Origin: a bacterium
GTDB lineage: Bacteria > Gemmatimonadota > Gemmatimonadetes > Longimicrobiales > RSA9
Length of the DNA: 64,000 nt
Assembly (NCBI GenBank): GCA_003242735.1
Contig: QGVH01000009.1
Location: forward strand, 1 to 64,000
Direction of reading: 5' to 3'
The position numbers and the translations under genes are program-made. The notes beneath the pieces were generated by a model. That model had not been told where the DNA came from, ran no database searches, and saw only the letters and a list, made by a program, of their open reading frames with translations. Of this stretch, positions 51,218 through 60,860 are shown in pieces. The number at the start of each line of letters is the position of its first letter. The first letter of the stretch is position 1.

Positions 51218-53061
51218 TGCCACACCGCCCAGGGCGCCGGGCGCCCGACCATCAGGTGCTCGCGCAACGTCTGCACCGAGTCCACGGGCATGCCGTACTT
51301 CCGTCGCAAGTAGTAGTCCGCCGCCTTCGCCACCAGCGGCGCCGCGGTGCGGGAGCCCGATTCGCCGAATTCGACGATGGCCGAAAGCGCGATCTCCGGC
51401 GCACCCCCCTTGGGCCCGGCGATCCCGATGAACCACGCGTGGTCCTTGCCGTGCGAGTTCTGGGACGTGCCGGTCTTGCCCAGGAGCTCCCAGTGCTCGA
51501 GCGAGGAGAGGTACGCCGTTCCGCCAGGCGAGACCACCCGCCGCATGCCCTCACGGATGTGGGCCAGGTTCTCTTTGGAGATGTTCAGGTTGATCCCCTC
51601 TTCGGGGTCGGGCGGCGTCGAATCCACGGCGATCCGGGGCGGCGGGAGCCGGCCGTCGCTGGCGAGCGCCGCGGCGAAATGCGCCATCTTGAGCGGCGTT
51701 TGGTCGTTGGGCCCCTGGCCGATGGCGAGGCTCAGGACCTCGGTGGGCGTGGCGTTGTAACCGAACCGCCGGCGCCACCAGCCGGGTTCGTCCGGGAACG
51801 AGCCCGCCACTTCCAGCTCGGACGGCAGATCCACGCCGGTCTTCCGTCCGAACCCCAACCGGGACGCCTCCCGCAGGAAGCGCTCGAGCCCGATCTGGAT
51901 GCCGACCTGGTAGAAGTAGACGTTGCAGGAGTGGGCGATCGCCTCGGCGAGGGTCAGGTAGCCGTGCCCGCGCGACTCCCAGCACCTGAAGTACCGGTTG
52001 CCGTACTGCATCCCGCCCCGGCACGGGATGGGCATGACCGCGTTGGGGTCCAGAAGCTTGAGCTCCAGGGCAATGGCGGCGGTGGCGAGCTTGAACGTCG
52101 AACCGGGCGGGTACAACCCTGCCGCCGCCCGGTGCAGCAGCGGCCGCCCCTCATCGGTGTTGAGCTCCCGCCAGTAGGCCGGGTCCGCTCCCCCCACCAG
52201 CGCGTTCGGATCGAAGCCCGGGCTCGAGTACATCGCCAGCACGTGCCCCGTCTTGGGCTCGATCGCGACCACCGCCCCGCGCATGCCCTCCGGGAAGATC
52301 TTCGCGATCCACTCCTGCAGATCGAGATCGAGGTACAGCCGCAGGTCCTCACCCGGCACCGCCGGCACCTTGGTCCGGGGCATGTACTCCCCGACGATCC
52401 TCCCCAGCGCGTCCACCTCCACGTACCGGACGCCCGGCCTGCCCGCGAGGCGGCGCTCGTACTGCCGTTCGAGCCCGGTCTTCCCGATGAGCTGGCCCAT
52501 GGAGTAATCCTGGAACTCCGGCCGCGCCAGCTCCGCCTCGCTGATCTCCGCCACGTAGCCGATCACGTGGGCGATCGCCTCCCCTGCCGGGTAGTGGCGC
52601 TTCGGGCGCTGGTCGATGTAGACGCCGGGAAACATGAAGTGGCGCTCCTCGAGCGCCGACACCTGCTCGAACGTCAGGTCGGAAGCGACGAGCAGCGGCT
52701 GCCCCGGCAGGGCCCGCTGTCTCTGCATCAGCTGCTCGATCCGCGCCTCCGTCAGCCCCAGGATCGGCGCCAGCCGCTCCAGCGTGCTCCGGATCGTGTC
52801 CCGGGGCGCCGGCAGGATGGATAAGGCGTAGCCCGGGATGTTCTCCGCAACGATGCGGCCGTTCCGGTCGAAGATCGTGCCCCGAGGCGCCGGAATGGGG
52901 ATCGGCCGCAGCCGGTTCGCATCCGACTGCAGCACGTAGGTGTCGCTCCGCAGGATCTGCGTCTGGAAGAAGCCGTACACGAGCACGCCGAGCCCGGCCA
53001 GGAGCACCGCGACCGCTCCCCGGGCCCGTCGCCGTCGCGCGTGGAGGTGAAACGGCTGCAT
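51214..53061 (-). CDS. mrdA: Penicillin-binding protein 2 (elongasome transpeptidase) MrdA
   Basis: This 615-residue monofunctional class B PBP cross-links peptidoglycan during side-wall elongation. One N-terminal membrane anchor (AVAVLLAGLGVLVYGFF) is followed by the PBP dimerisation (pedestal) domain beginning RPIPIPAPRGTIFDRNGRIVA. The transpeptidase domain has all three active-site motifs: SxxK at Ser321-Lys324 (GSTFK), SxN at Ser378-Asn380 (HSCN) and KTGT at Lys529-Thr532. Two cysteines (about residues 347 and 360) could form a disulfide. It follows mreD by 126 nt and is coupled to rodA. Confidence 0.96.
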   Translation of the reverse strand: MQPFHLHARRRRARGAVAVLLAGLGVLVYGFFQTQILRSDTYVLQSDANRLRPIPIPAPRGTIFDRNGRIVAENIPGYALSILPAPRDTIRSTLERLAPILGLTEARIEQLMQRQRALPGQPLLVASDLTFEQVSALEERHFMFPGVYIDQRPKRHYPAGEAIAHVIGYVAEISEAELARPEFQDYSMGQLIGKTGLERQYERRLAGRPGVRYVEVDALGRIVGEYMPRTKVPAVPGEDLRLYLDLDLQEWIAKIFPEGMRGAVVAIEPKTGHVLAMYSSPGFDPNALVGGADPAYWRELNTDEGRPLLHRAAAGLYPPGSTFKLATAAIALELKLLDPNAVMPIPCRGGMQYGNRYFRCWESRGHGYLTLAEAIAHSCNVYFYQVGIQIGLERFLREASRLGFGRKTGVDLPSELEVAGSFPDEPGWWRRRFGYNATPTEVLSLAIGQGPNDQTPLKMAHFAAALASDGRLPPPRIAVDSTPPDPEEGINLNISKENLAHIREGMRRVVSPGGTAYLSSLEHWELLGKTGTSQNSHGKDHAWFIGIAGPKGGAPEIALSAIVEFGESGSRTAAPLVAKAADYYLRRKYGMPVDSVQTLREHLMVGRPAPWAVWQ

Positions 53062-53187
53062 CGCTCGCCCGTCGTCGGTACCGGAACCGCCCGCCGTGGG
53101 ATCCGTGCCTGTGGGGGATCGGCCGTTGTCGGCGGCGCCTCGGCGGAAACGTCGTCTGTGGGAGCCGTTCCCGCGGACGCCGACCCG

Positions 53188-53673
53188 CTACCGCTCTCCG
53201 CTCACCGAACGGTACGCCGCCACGGCCGTCACGCCCGCCAGCGCTGTGTAGACGGCGGCCAGCGGAGCGAAGACCAGGAGCCACGTCAGGGGCTCAGCCT
53301 GGGCAGGCACACCGGACAGCGCGTAGACGATCACGTCGTGGAGCCACTTGCCCAGGAACAGGTAGACCAGCAGGAAGACCGTGCCGTCCCCCACGAACAG
53401 GTCCCGCGAACGCGAGCCCAGGTATCCGAGGAGGGTCAACGTCACGGCCTCCGCGCCGAAGGCATCCAGCGAGAGCGAGTCCTGGAGCAGCCCCAGGACC
53501 AGCCCGAGCCCGGCCGCGACCGCGCCCCGGATGCGCCGGGCGGCCAGGAGGAGGGCCGGCGTCAGCAGGTCCGGCGCCGTCGCCCCCAGGCCGATGGCGA
53601 GATGCAGCACGAAGTGCCCCACCACCAGCAGCCCGACCAGCACCCAGAACGTCCAGCCCCGGTCCGACGTCAT
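53188..53673 (-). CDS. mreD: Rod shape-determining protein MreD
   Basis: This is a 161-residue integral membrane protein of the elongasome. About five transmembrane helices are visible, including FWVLVGLLVVGHFVLHLAIG and LLVFAPLAAVYTALAGVTAV. The MreD-type central segment reads GAVAAGLGLVLGLLQDSLSLDAFGAEAVTLTLLGYL. Length is usual (about 160). The ATG overlaps the mreC stop (ATGA). Confidence 0.9.
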   Translation of the reverse strand: MTSDRGWTFWVLVGLLVVGHFVLHLAIGLGATAPDLLTPALLLAARRIRGAVAAGLGLVLGLLQDSLSLDAFGAEAVTLTLLGYLGSRSRDLFVGDGTVFLLVYLFLGKWLHDVIVYALSGVPAQAEPLTWLLVFAPLAAVYTALAGVTAVAAYRSVSGER

Positions 53674-54575
53674 GGGCGCTGCTCCCCCGCGCCGGGCTCC
53701 GCCGCCGCACGGCCGGTGTCCGCCGGCTCATCCGGCTGCCAGAGCGGCGAGAGGTCGCCGCCCTGGCCCTCCCGCTGGATCGCCACGATCACGTGGGTCA
53801 CACCCTCGGGTCGCACCGCCGGCCGCAGGAGGTAACTCTTGCGCCACCCCGTGTCCGCCTCGTCGATCCCGACCACCGTCCCCAACGGAATGCCCCGCGG
53901 GTAGATCCCACCGCGTCCGGTCGTCACCACCCGGGTCCCGGGGCGAACGTCCGTGTGGAACGGCGCGCTCGTCAGCGTCAGCAGGTCCTCCTCCCGGAAC
54001 CGCCCCCGCCGCGGCTCGACGATCCCCGTCACGTCTCCGTCGGACGTCATGGCGCTCGCACGGAAGTTGGGGTGCGTCCAGTCGATCCCCTGCGCCGTGT
54101 GCTCGTCCACCTCCGTGATCACCCCCAGCAACCCCCCGGGCGCCAGGACCGGGCTCCCCACCACCACGCCGTCCTTGGCTCCGATGTCGATGAAGAACGT
54201 GCTCTCCGCCCCGGGCACCCCCGCCCGGATCAGCTCCGCCGGCCGGAACTCCGGCTGCGCCCGCCCCCGCAACCCCAGCAGGGCCCGTAGCCGCCGGTTC
54301 TCCTCCGCCAGGCTGGCCTGCGCCGCCACCACCGCGGCCAGGGAGTCGCGCTCCGCCCTCAGCTGGCTCACATCCTCGCGGCGCACCCGCCGCTCGGTGA
54401 GCTCCGCCTGCATCGCCAGGAACGGCCGCAACGCCGTCCCGCGGATCGCACTCCTCAACGGGGCCTGGTAGGACGCCGGCAGGAGGAGCAGGAAGACAGC
54501 CACCAGGAGGAACCCGCCCGCGACCGCTGCATCGCGCCTCCGCCCCCTGCGTGTGCCGTCGAAGTAGTTCCCCAC
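53670..54575 (-). CDS. mreC: Rod shape-determining protein MreC
   Basis: This is a 301-residue bitopic protein that links MreB to the periplasmic wall-synthesis enzymes. One N-terminal transmembrane segment (AVAGGFLLVAVFLLLLPASY) is followed by a coiled coil (DVSQLRAERDSLAAVVAAQASLAEENRRLRALLGL). The beta-barrel MreC domain follows (FFIDIGAKDGVVVGSPVLAPGGLLGVITEV ... VRPGTRVVTTGRGGIYPRGIPLGTVVGI). The GTG start directly abuts the mreB stop TAA, with no spacer. The C-terminal 40 residues are low-complexity. Confidence 0.94.
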   Translation of the reverse strand: MGNYFDGTRRGRRRDAAVAGGFLLVAVFLLLLPASYQAPLRSAIRGTALRPFLAMQAELTERRVRREDVSQLRAERDSLAAVVAAQASLAEENRRLRALLGLRGRAQPEFRPAELIRAGVPGAESTFFIDIGAKDGVVVGSPVLAPGGLLGVITEVDEHTAQGIDWTHPNFRASAMTSDGDVTGIVEPRRGRFREEDLLTLTSAPFHTDVRPGTRVVTTGRGGIYPRGIPLGTVVGIDEADTGWRKSYLLRPAVRPEGVTHVIVAIQREGQGGDLSPLWQPDEPADTGRAAAEPGAGEQRP

Positions 54576-55616
54576 TTACGTCGTCAGTACGCTGCGATAC
54601 TTCTCGAAGTCGTCCAGGATCTTGCCAGCGCCACGCACGACGCACGTCAGCGGCTCTTCGTCCACGTGGATCGGCAGGCCCGTCTCGTGGGCCAGCAACT
54701 GGTCCAGCCCCCGGATCAACGACCCGCCGCCCGTCATCACGATGCCGCGGTCGACGATGTCCGCCGCCAACTCCGGCGGCGTGATCTCCAGCGCCCGCCT
54801 CACCGCCTCCACGATCTGCTGGATCGGCTCCTGGATGCACTCCCGGATCTCCTGCGAGTGCACCCGCACCGTCTTGGGGATCCCGCTCACCAGGTCCCGC
54901 CCCTTCACCTCCATCTCCCGCTCTTCCCCGTTGCTGAACGCCGATCCGATCTGGATCTTGATCGCCTCGGCCGTCGGCTCCCCGATCAGCAGGTTGTAGT
55001 TCTTCCTCATGAACGTGACGATCGCGTTGTCGATCTCGTCACCGCCGACCCGGATCGAGGTGTCCGAAACGATGCCGTTGAGGGCGATCACTGCAATTTC
55101 CGTGGTCCCGCCGCCGATGTCGATGATCATGTTGCCGGTCGGCGTGTCCACGGGCAGGCCGACGCCAATGGCCGCCGCCATCGGCTCCGCCACCATGTAC
55201 ACCGCCTTCGCACCCGCCGCCATGGCACTCGATCGGACGGCACGCCGTTCCAGCTCCGTGATCCCGGACGGCACGCCGATGACGACCCGCGGACTGATCT
55301 TGAACAGCCGCTTCGCCGTCACCTGACGCAAGAAGTGGCGCAGCATGAGCTCGGTGATGTCCACGTCGGCGATCACGCCGTCCTTGAGCGGCCGTACGGC
55401 GATGATCCCCTCGGGCGTGCGGCCGAGCATCCGTTTGGCCTCCAGCCCGACGCCTTTGGGCTTGTTCGTCGACCGCTCCACGGCGACCACCGACGGTTCA
55501 TTCAAAACAATCCCCTCGCCTTTCACATAGACGAGGGTATTCGCGGTGCCGAGATCCACGGCAATGTCGTTGACCGGGAGCAGCCGTCCCGAGTTCAACA
55601 GATTCCGGAGCCGCAT
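54576..55616 (-). CDS. mreB: Rod shape-determining actin-like protein MreB
   Basis: This 346-residue bacterial actin forms membrane-bound filaments that guide side-wall synthesis. Phosphate 1 is AVDLGTANTLVYVKG, phosphate 2 IDIGGGTTEIAVIAL, and the adenosine motif MTGGGSLIRGL. GVPSGITELERRAVRSSAMAAGAKAVYMVAEPMAAAIG is the family signature region. Length is normal. GAAGAGG precedes the ATG at 55616. It opens the mre-mrd run after a 276-bp gap, so its promoter should lie within 55617-55760, but I found no convincing boxes. Confidence 0.97.
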   Translation of the reverse strand: MRLRNLLNSGRLLPVNDIAVDLGTANTLVYVKGEGIVLNEPSVVAVERSTNKPKGVGLEAKRMLGRTPEGIIAVRPLKDGVIADVDITELMLRHFLRQVTAKRLFKISPRVVIGVPSGITELERRAVRSSAMAAGAKAVYMVAEPMAAAIGVGLPVDTPTGNMIIDIGGGTTEIAVIALNGIVSDTSIRVGGDEIDNAIVTFMRKNYNLLIGEPTAEAIKIQIGSAFSNGEEREMEVKGRDLVSGIPKTVRVHSQEIRECIQEPIQQIVEAVRRALEITPPELAADIVDRGIVMTGGGSLIRGLDQLLAHETGLPIHVDEEPLTCVVRGAGKILDDFEKYRSVLTT

Positions 55617-55802
55617 AGCCTCTTCAGATTCGGCCCGATCCAGGGGCCGGCAGGGGAGCGCCAGCGTCGGCCCGCGTCTTCACGGGGAACGCACCTGCTC
55701 GCGTACCACGGGGAGACAAACCAAGTTAACGGCCACGCCCACGCGCGGCAAGCGCCCTGCGGGGTCCCGCCGGGCCCGTCCCGGCAGGCCCCCGCGGACG
55801 CC

Positions 55803-55833
55803 CGCCGCCGGCGCCCCACGTGGGGCGGCGGCG
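55803..55833 (-). terminator. GC hairpin in the dut-mreB gap, possible terminator of the infB-dut operon
   Basis: The 16-bp perfect palindrome CGCCCCACGTGGGGCG (55812-55827) is extended by 6 bp on each side across a 3-nt bulge (CGCCGC at 55803-55808, GCGGCG at 55828-55833). It begins 60 nt past the dut stop. No T run follows. A second GC-rich hairpin lies around 55763-55800. The rest of the 55617-55892 gap shows no gene. Confidence 0.45.
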
Positions 55834-55892
55834 CCTGGGGCGGTGGCCGCCACAGCCGCCAGTTCCGTGCCCCGGCCAGGCGGAAGAGCCGC

Positions 55893-56342
55893 CTACCGGC
55901 CGGTGCTCCCGAACCCGCCCGTCCCGCGCTCCGTGGGCGGCAGCGCGTCCGTCTCCGCCCACTCGATGGTGAATACGCGGGCGACCAGGAGCTGCGCCAC
56001 CCGTTCGCCGTGCTCGATCTCCTGGGGCTCCTGGTCCAGGTTGATGAGGGGGATCAGGATCTCGCCCCGGTAGTCGCTGTCGATCGTGCACGGCGTGTTG
56101 ATGATGGTGATGCCGCGCCGCAGCGCGAGGCCGGAGCGAGGCCGGATCTGGGCCTCCGTGCCCGGCGGCAGCGCGATGGCGAGCCCGGTCGGGACCAGTC
56201 GCCGGCCCAGCGGCGGCAGGACGAACGCCGGGCCGGCGTTGCGCAGGTCCACCGCCGCCGAGCCAGGAGTGGCGTAGCTGGGGAGCGGCCACTCCGCCGG
56301 GTAGTTCTCCAGCCGGCGGACGAGGATCCGGATCGAATCCAC
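55893..56342 (-). CDS. dut: dUTP diphosphatase Dut
   Basis: This 149-residue trimeric dUTPase hydrolyses dUTP to dUMP, keeping uracil out of DNA. All five family motifs are visible: YATPGSAAVDLRNA (motif 1), RPRSGLALRRGI (motif 2), NTPCTIDSDYRGEILIPLIN (motif 3), GERVAQLLVA (motif 4) and the C-terminal GTGGFGSTGR (motif 5). The start is a GTG at 56342 with a weak ribosome binding site. It follows ald by 4 nt and is last in the infB-to-dut run. Confidence 0.96.
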   Translation of the reverse strand: MDSIRILVRRLENYPAEWPLPSYATPGSAAVDLRNAGPAFVLPPLGRRLVPTGLAIALPPGTEAQIRPRSGLALRRGITIINTPCTIDSDYRGEILIPLINLDQEPQEIEHGERVAQLLVARVFTIEWAETDALPPTERGTGGFGSTGR

Positions 56343-56346
56343 CGGT

Positions 56347-57465
56347 CTAGAGCACCTCTTCGACGGGCGTGTACGGGAGCCCGAACGCCTCGGCCACTCC
56401 CGGGTAGGTCACCTTCCCCTTCACCACGTTCAGCCCCAGCGCCAGCGAGCGGTCGCTGCGGCACGCCTCCCGCCAGCCCTTGTTGGCGAGCGTCAGCGCA
56501 TACGGGAACGTAGCGTTGGTCAGCGCCAGGGTCGAGGTGTACGGCACCGCACCCGGCATGTTCGCCACGCCGTAGTGAATGACGCCGTCCACGACGTAGA
56601 TCGGGTTGTCGTGGGTCGTGGGCCGGATCGTCTCCACGCAGCCGCCCTGGTCCACCGCGACGTCCACCACCACGGCGCCCTGCTTCATCCGCTTGAGGTC
56701 CTCGCGCCGCACCAGGTTGGGCGCCTTCGCCCCGGGCAGCAGGACCGCCCCGATCAGCAGGTCCGCCTGCTCCAGTTGCGCCAGGATGTTGTGGCGGTTG
56801 GAGTACAGCAGCGTCACGTTCGCCGGCATGACTTCCGAGAGGTAGCGCAGGCGGTTGAGCGAGATGTCCAGGATCACCACCCGCGCCCCCAGCCCGGCGG
56901 CCATGCGCGCCGCGTTCGAACCCACTGTTCCGCCGCCGAGGATCACCACCGTGGCCGGCGCCACCCCGGGCACGCCGCCCAGCAGCACGCCGCGGCCGCC
57001 GAAGTACTTCTCCAGGTACTTGGCGCCCTGCTGCACCGCCAGTCGGCCCGCCACCTCGCTCATGGGCGTGAGCAGCGGCAGTTCGCCCGTCGGCAACTGT
57101 ACCGTCTCGTAGGCGATCGCCACCGCGCCGGACTCCTTCACCGCACGGGTGAGGGCCTCGGACGCCGCGAAGTGGAAGTACGTGAAGATGACCTGGTCGG
57201 GCCGCATCAGGGGCCATTCCGGCTCGATCGGCTCCTTGACCTTCAGGATCATCTCGGCGTTCGCCCACACCTCCGCCGCACTGTCCACGATCGTCGCGCC
57301 CGCCCGCGCGTACGCATCGTCATCGAATCCGCTGCCCAGGCCCGCACCGCGCTCCACCAGGACACGGTGCCCCGCCTGCACGAGTGCCTCCGCGCCCGCC
57401 GGCACCAGCGCGACGCGGTTCTCGGCCGTCTTGATCTCCCTCGGCACACCGATGACCATGTCCAC
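56347..57465 (-). CDS. ald: Alanine dehydrogenase Ald
   Basis: This 372-residue NAD-dependent enzyme interconverts L-alanine and pyruvate plus ammonia. Signatures are the [21 protein letters not shown]-terminus, [43 protein letters not shown], the Rossmann loop [46 protein letters not shown] and [19 protein letters not shown]. The GTG at 57465 and the ATG at 57459 are both usable starts. It sits between the M16 peptidase and dut genes. Confidence 0.95.
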   Translation of the reverse strand: MDMVIGVPREIKTAENRVALVPAGAEALVQAGHRVLVERGAGLGSGFDDDAYARAGATIVDSAAEVWANAEMILKVKEPIEPEWPLMRPDQVIFTYFHFAASEALTRAVKESGAVAIAYETVQLPTGELPLLTPMSEVAGRLAVQQGAKYLEKYFGGRGVLLGGVPGVAPATVVILGGGTVGSNAARMAAGLGARVVILDISLNRLRYLSEVMPANVTLLYSNRHNILAQLEQADLLIGAVLLPGAKAPNLVRREDLKRMKQGAVVVDVAVDQGGCVETIRPTTHDNPIYVVDGVIHYGVANMPGAVPYTSTLALTNATFPYALTLANKGWREACRSDRSLALGLNVVKGKVTYPGVAEAFGLPYTPVEEVL

Positions 57466-57492
57466 TCATCCGCTCATTTCGTGTTCGTCTGA

Positions 57493-58731
57493 TCAGCCTG
57501 CCGGACCCAGCCGCAGCACGACCTGCCGTTCCGGGTCCAGGAACTCCGCCGCGACCTCCGCCACCTGCTCCAGCGTCACCGCCTCGACCCGGGCGATCAG
57601 CTCGTCCAGTGTCAGGAACGGCTCATCGTACAGCGCGAATCCGGCCAGCCGGTGCAGCCGGGCACCGCTGGATTCGAGCGACAGCATGAGCTGTCCCTTC
57701 ACCTGGCCCTTCGCGTCCTCCAGTTCCTGCGCGGTGAGGCCCTCTCGCGCGACCTTCGCCAGCTCCTCGCGCACCACCTCCACCGCACGGTCCGCCCACT
57801 CCGGGCGGGTACCCACGTAGACGCCGACCTGACCCGAATCCGCGTAGAACGACTGGAACGAATAGACGGCATAGGCGAGTCCCAGCTCCTCCCGCACCCG
57901 CTGGAAGAGCCGCGAACTCATCCCGCCGCCGAACGCGTTCGAGAGCAGCACCAACGCGTAGCGCCGCGGATCGCCGTGGCCGAAGGTCCGCGTGCCGAAC
58001 ACCACGTGCGTCTGCGCCGTCGCGCGTTCGACCCGCACCTCGCGCGGCTCGACCGCCGGCGCAGGCGCAGGTCGCCTCGCCCGCTCGCCCGACGGCGCAT
58101 CCCCGAACAGCTCCGCGACCCGGGCGACCACGTGCTCGTGCGAGATGTGGCCCGCCGCGGCCACCAGGATGTTCTGCCGGCAGTACGCCCGCCGGTGCAG
58201 CCTCTTCAGGTCCGCGGCACGCAACGAGCCCACCGACTCGCGCGTCCCGAGAATGCTGAACCCGTAGGGGTGATCGCCCCACAGCGCCTGGGCGTGGAGG
58301 TCGAACACCAGGTCGTCCGGCGTGTCCTCGACCGTCGAGATCTCCTCGAGCACCACCTCACGCTCGAGCTCCAGGTCCTCCTCGCGCAGCAACGGGTGCA
58401 GCACGAGGTCCGCCAGAACGTCCAACGCGGCATCCACGTGCTCGTCCAGCGTCCGCGTCTGGAAACTGGTGTGCTCCCTCGTGGTGTAGGCGTCCAGCGA
58501 GCCGCCCAGCCGCTCCAGCGCCAGCGCGATCTCGCGCGCGGTCCGCCGCTCCGTGCCCTTGAACACCATGTGCTCGAGGAGATGGCTGACGCCCATCTCG
58601 TCGGCCGACTCGTACACGGACCCTGCATGGACCCACACGCCGACCGCCGCCGAGCGTACGCCAGGCATCTCCTCCGTCAGGACAACGAGCCCGTCGCCGA
58701 GATCGGCGCGCGCGAAACGATCCGCCTCCAA
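57493..58731 (-). CDS. M16 family zinc peptidase
   Basis: This 412-residue protein is related to mitochondrial processing peptidase beta and to the PqqL/YmxG group. The inverted zinc motif is HLLEH (His50, Glu53, His54) in GVSHLLEHMVFKGT, with the distal Glu in LELEREVVLEEI. The second domain has FGGGMSSRLFQRVREELGLAYAVYSF. No signal peptide, so it is probably cytoplasmic. The start codon is TTG at 58731, placed after TGAGGGGGTC, where TGA is the pnp stop. A pnp-M16 pair (as in Bacillus ymxG/mlpA) is a widely conserved arrangement. Confidence 0.92.
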   Translation of the reverse strand: MEADRFARADLGDGLVVLTEEMPGVRSAAVGVWVHAGSVYESADEMGVSHLLEHMVFKGTERRTAREIALALERLGGSLDAYTTREHTSFQTRTLDEHVDAALDVLADLVLHPLLREEDLELEREVVLEEISTVEDTPDDLVFDLHAQALWGDHPYGFSILGTRESVGSLRAADLKRLHRRAYCRQNILVAAAGHISHEHVVARVAELFGDAPSGERARRPAPAPAVEPREVRVERATAQTHVVFGTRTFGHGDPRRYALVLLSNAFGGGMSSRLFQRVREELGLAYAVYSFQSFYADSGQVGVYVGTRPEWADRAVEVVREELAKVAREGLTAQELEDAKGQVKGQLMLSLESSGARLHRLAGFALYDEPFLTLDELIARVEAVTLEQVAEVAAEFLDPERQVVLRLGPAG

Positions 58732-58738
58732 GACCCCC

Positions 58739-60811
58739 TCAGAGCGCGGCCTTGCGGGACAGCCGCAGCCGACCCTTCTCGTCGATGGAGAGCAGCTTGA
58801 CGCGCGTCACGTCTCCCTTCTTGAGCACATCTTCGGTCCGCTCCGTCCGACCTTCCTGGAGCTCCGAGATGTGCACCAGCCCCTCCACGCCCGGCAGGAT
58901 CTCCACGAAGGCGCCGAACGACGTGGTGCTCTTCACCACACCCTCGTAGACGCGCCCGATCTCTGGCTCCTGCACGATCGCCTCGATCATCTGGCGCGCC
59001 CGCTCGCCGCCTTCCGCTGACACACACGCGATCGTCACCAGGCCGGAGTCGTCCACGTTGATCTCGGCGCCGGTCTCCTCCTGGATCCCGCGGATCGTCC
59101 TCCCCTTCGGCCCGATGACCTCGCCGATCTTGTCCGGGTTGATCTGCATCGTGATGATCCGCGGCGCGTACCGCGACAGCTCGCTCCTCGGCGTCGCGAT
59201 CGTCTGGTCCATCACGTCGAGGATGTACATCCGGGCCTCGCGAGCACGCTCCAGCGCCTCCCGCATGATCTCGATGGTCAGGCCCTCGATCTTGATGTCC
59301 ATCTGGATCGAGGTCACGCCCTTGCGGGTGCCGGCGACCTTGAAATCCATGTCGCCGAGAGCGTCCTCGAGGCCGAGGATGTCCGTCAGCACGACGACCT
59401 TGTCGCCCTCTTTGATCAGGCCCATCGCCACGCCGGCGCAGGCCGCGCGGATCGGCACGCCCGCGTCCATCAGCGCCAGCGACGCGCCGCAGACCGACGC
59501 CATGGACGACGAGCCGTTCGACTCGAGGATGTCCGAGACGACGCGGATCGTGTACGGGAACTCCTCGTAGGGCGGGAGCAGCGGCTGGATCGCCCGTTCC
59601 GCCAGCGCGCCGTGCCCGTACTCGCGCCGCGACGGCCCGCGGACCGGCTTCACCTCGCCCGTCGCGAAGGGCGGGAAGTTGTAGTGCAGCATGAAGGACT
59701 TGGAGACTTCCTGCGGCACATCGATGCTGTCGATGCGCTGCTCGTCCGCCGTCGTCCCCAGCGTCACCACCGCCAGCGCCTGGGTCTGGCCACGCGTGAA
59801 GAGCGCGGAGCCGTGCGTGCGCGGCAGGAGACCGACCTCGCACGTGATGGGACGGATCTCGTCCGGCCGCCGGCCGTCCGCGCGCTCGCCCCGCTCCAGG
59901 ATCTGGCGACGCATCGTCTCCTTCTCGATCTCGGACAGCACCGCGTCAACGGCCTGTTCCTGCCCCGGGAACTCCTCCGCCAACGCCGCCAGCACGTCCT
60001 CGCGCAGCGCCGCCAACGCCTGGTTGCGCTCCGCCTTCTCCCTCAGGTTCAGCGACTCGGCGATCCGGTTCCGCGCCAGCTCCTCCACCCGGCGGCGCAC
60101 CTCCTCGGGCACCTCCAGGGGCTTCCATTCCATCTTCGGCACGGACACCTCGGGCAGCAGCTTCTGCTGGATCCGGATGAGCTCGCGGATGCCCTTGTGC
60201 GCGACGAGGAGCCCTTCCGCGATCTCTTCCTCTGGCACCTCGATGGCGCCGCCCTCGACCATCGTGATCGCCTTCTCCGTCCCCGCGACCACGATGTCCA
60301 CGTCACTGAACTCGAGCTGCTGGAACGTCGGGTTCAGCACCCACTGCCCCTGGATCCGTCCGATCCGCACCGCCGCGACGGGTCCGGCGAACGGGATCTT
60401 GGACATGTTGAGGGCGACGGACGTCCCCAGGAGGCCGAGCACATCCGCGTCGTTCTCCTGGTCCGCGGACAGCACGTACACGAAGACCTGGACCTCGTGC
60501 ATGAAGCCGTCCGGGAAGAGCGGTCGGATGGGACGGTCGATCTGGCGGGCAGAGAGGATCTCCTTCTCGCTGGGCCGGCCCTCGCGCTTGATGAAGCCGC
60601 CCGGGATCTTCCCCGCAGCGTAGCTCCGTTCCCGGTACTCGACGGTCAGCGGGAAGAACGGCAGCGACGTCGGCTGGTCGTTCACCACCGCGGTGCAGAG
60701 CACCACCGTCTCGCCGTACTGCACCAAGCACGCGCCGTGCGCCTGCCTGGCCACGCGGCCCGTCTCGATGACCAGGCGGCGACCCGCGAATGTCTCCTCG
60801 ACTCTATGCAT
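58739..60811 (-). CDS. pnp: Polyribonucleotide nucleotidyltransferase PNPase
   Basis: This 690-residue trimeric 3'-5' phosphorolytic exoribonuclease is central to mRNA decay. Two RNase PH-like domains are present (ETGRVARQAHGACLVQYGETVVLCTAVV; RTHGSALFTRGQTQALAVVTLGT). FFPLTVEYRERSYAAGKIPGGFIKREGRPSEKE and MGLIKEGDKVVVLTDILGLEDALGDMDFKVAGT are catalytic-region blocks, with the metal Asp residues. The KH domain (IGPKGRTIRGIQEETGAEINV) and the S1 domain (GRVYEGVVKSTTSFGAFVEILPGVEGLVHISEL) are complete at the C-terminus. The ATG at 60811 was chosen because the conserved N-terminus starts there. rpsO lies 58 nt upstream. Confidence 0.97.
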   Translation of the reverse strand: MHRVEETFAGRRLVIETGRVARQAHGACLVQYGETVVLCTAVVNDQPTSLPFFPLTVEYRERSYAAGKIPGGFIKREGRPSEKEILSARQIDRPIRPLFPDGFMHEVQVFVYVLSADQENDADVLGLLGTSVALNMSKIPFAGPVAAVRIGRIQGQWVLNPTFQQLEFSDVDIVVAGTEKAITMVEGGAIEVPEEEIAEGLLVAHKGIRELIRIQQKLLPEVSVPKMEWKPLEVPEEVRRRVEELARNRIAESLNLREKAERNQALAALREDVLAALAEEFPGQEQAVDAVLSEIEKETMRRQILERGERADGRRPDEIRPITCEVGLLPRTHGSALFTRGQTQALAVVTLGTTADEQRIDSIDVPQEVSKSFMLHYNFPPFATGEVKPVRGPSRREYGHGALAERAIQPLLPPYEEFPYTIRVVSDILESNGSSSMASVCGASLALMDAGVPIRAACAGVAMGLIKEGDKVVVLTDILGLEDALGDMDFKVAGTRKGVTSIQMDIKIEGLTIEIMREALERAREARMYILDVMDQTIATPRSELSRYAPRIITMQINPDKIGEVIGPKGRTIRGIQEETGAEINVDDSGLVTIACVSAEGGERARQMIEAIVQEPEIGRVYEGVVKSTTSFGAFVEILPGVEGLVHISELQEGRTERTEDVLKKGDVTRVKLLSIDEKGRLRLSRKAAL

Positions 60812-60834
60812 ACGCTGTCCTGACTGTGTGAAAC

Positions 60835-60860
60835 GGACCGGACACACGTGCACCCGGTCC
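60835..60860 (-). terminator. Hairpin in the rpsO-pnp intergenic region
   Basis: A perfect 7-bp stem (GGACCGG at 60835-60841, CCGGTCC at 60854-60860) has a 12-nt loop and is followed on the minus strand by GTTTCACACAG. The position between rpsO and pnp matches the E. coli site where a terminator and RNase III/RNase E processing set pnp autoregulation. Here the role is inferred. Confidence 0.45.
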
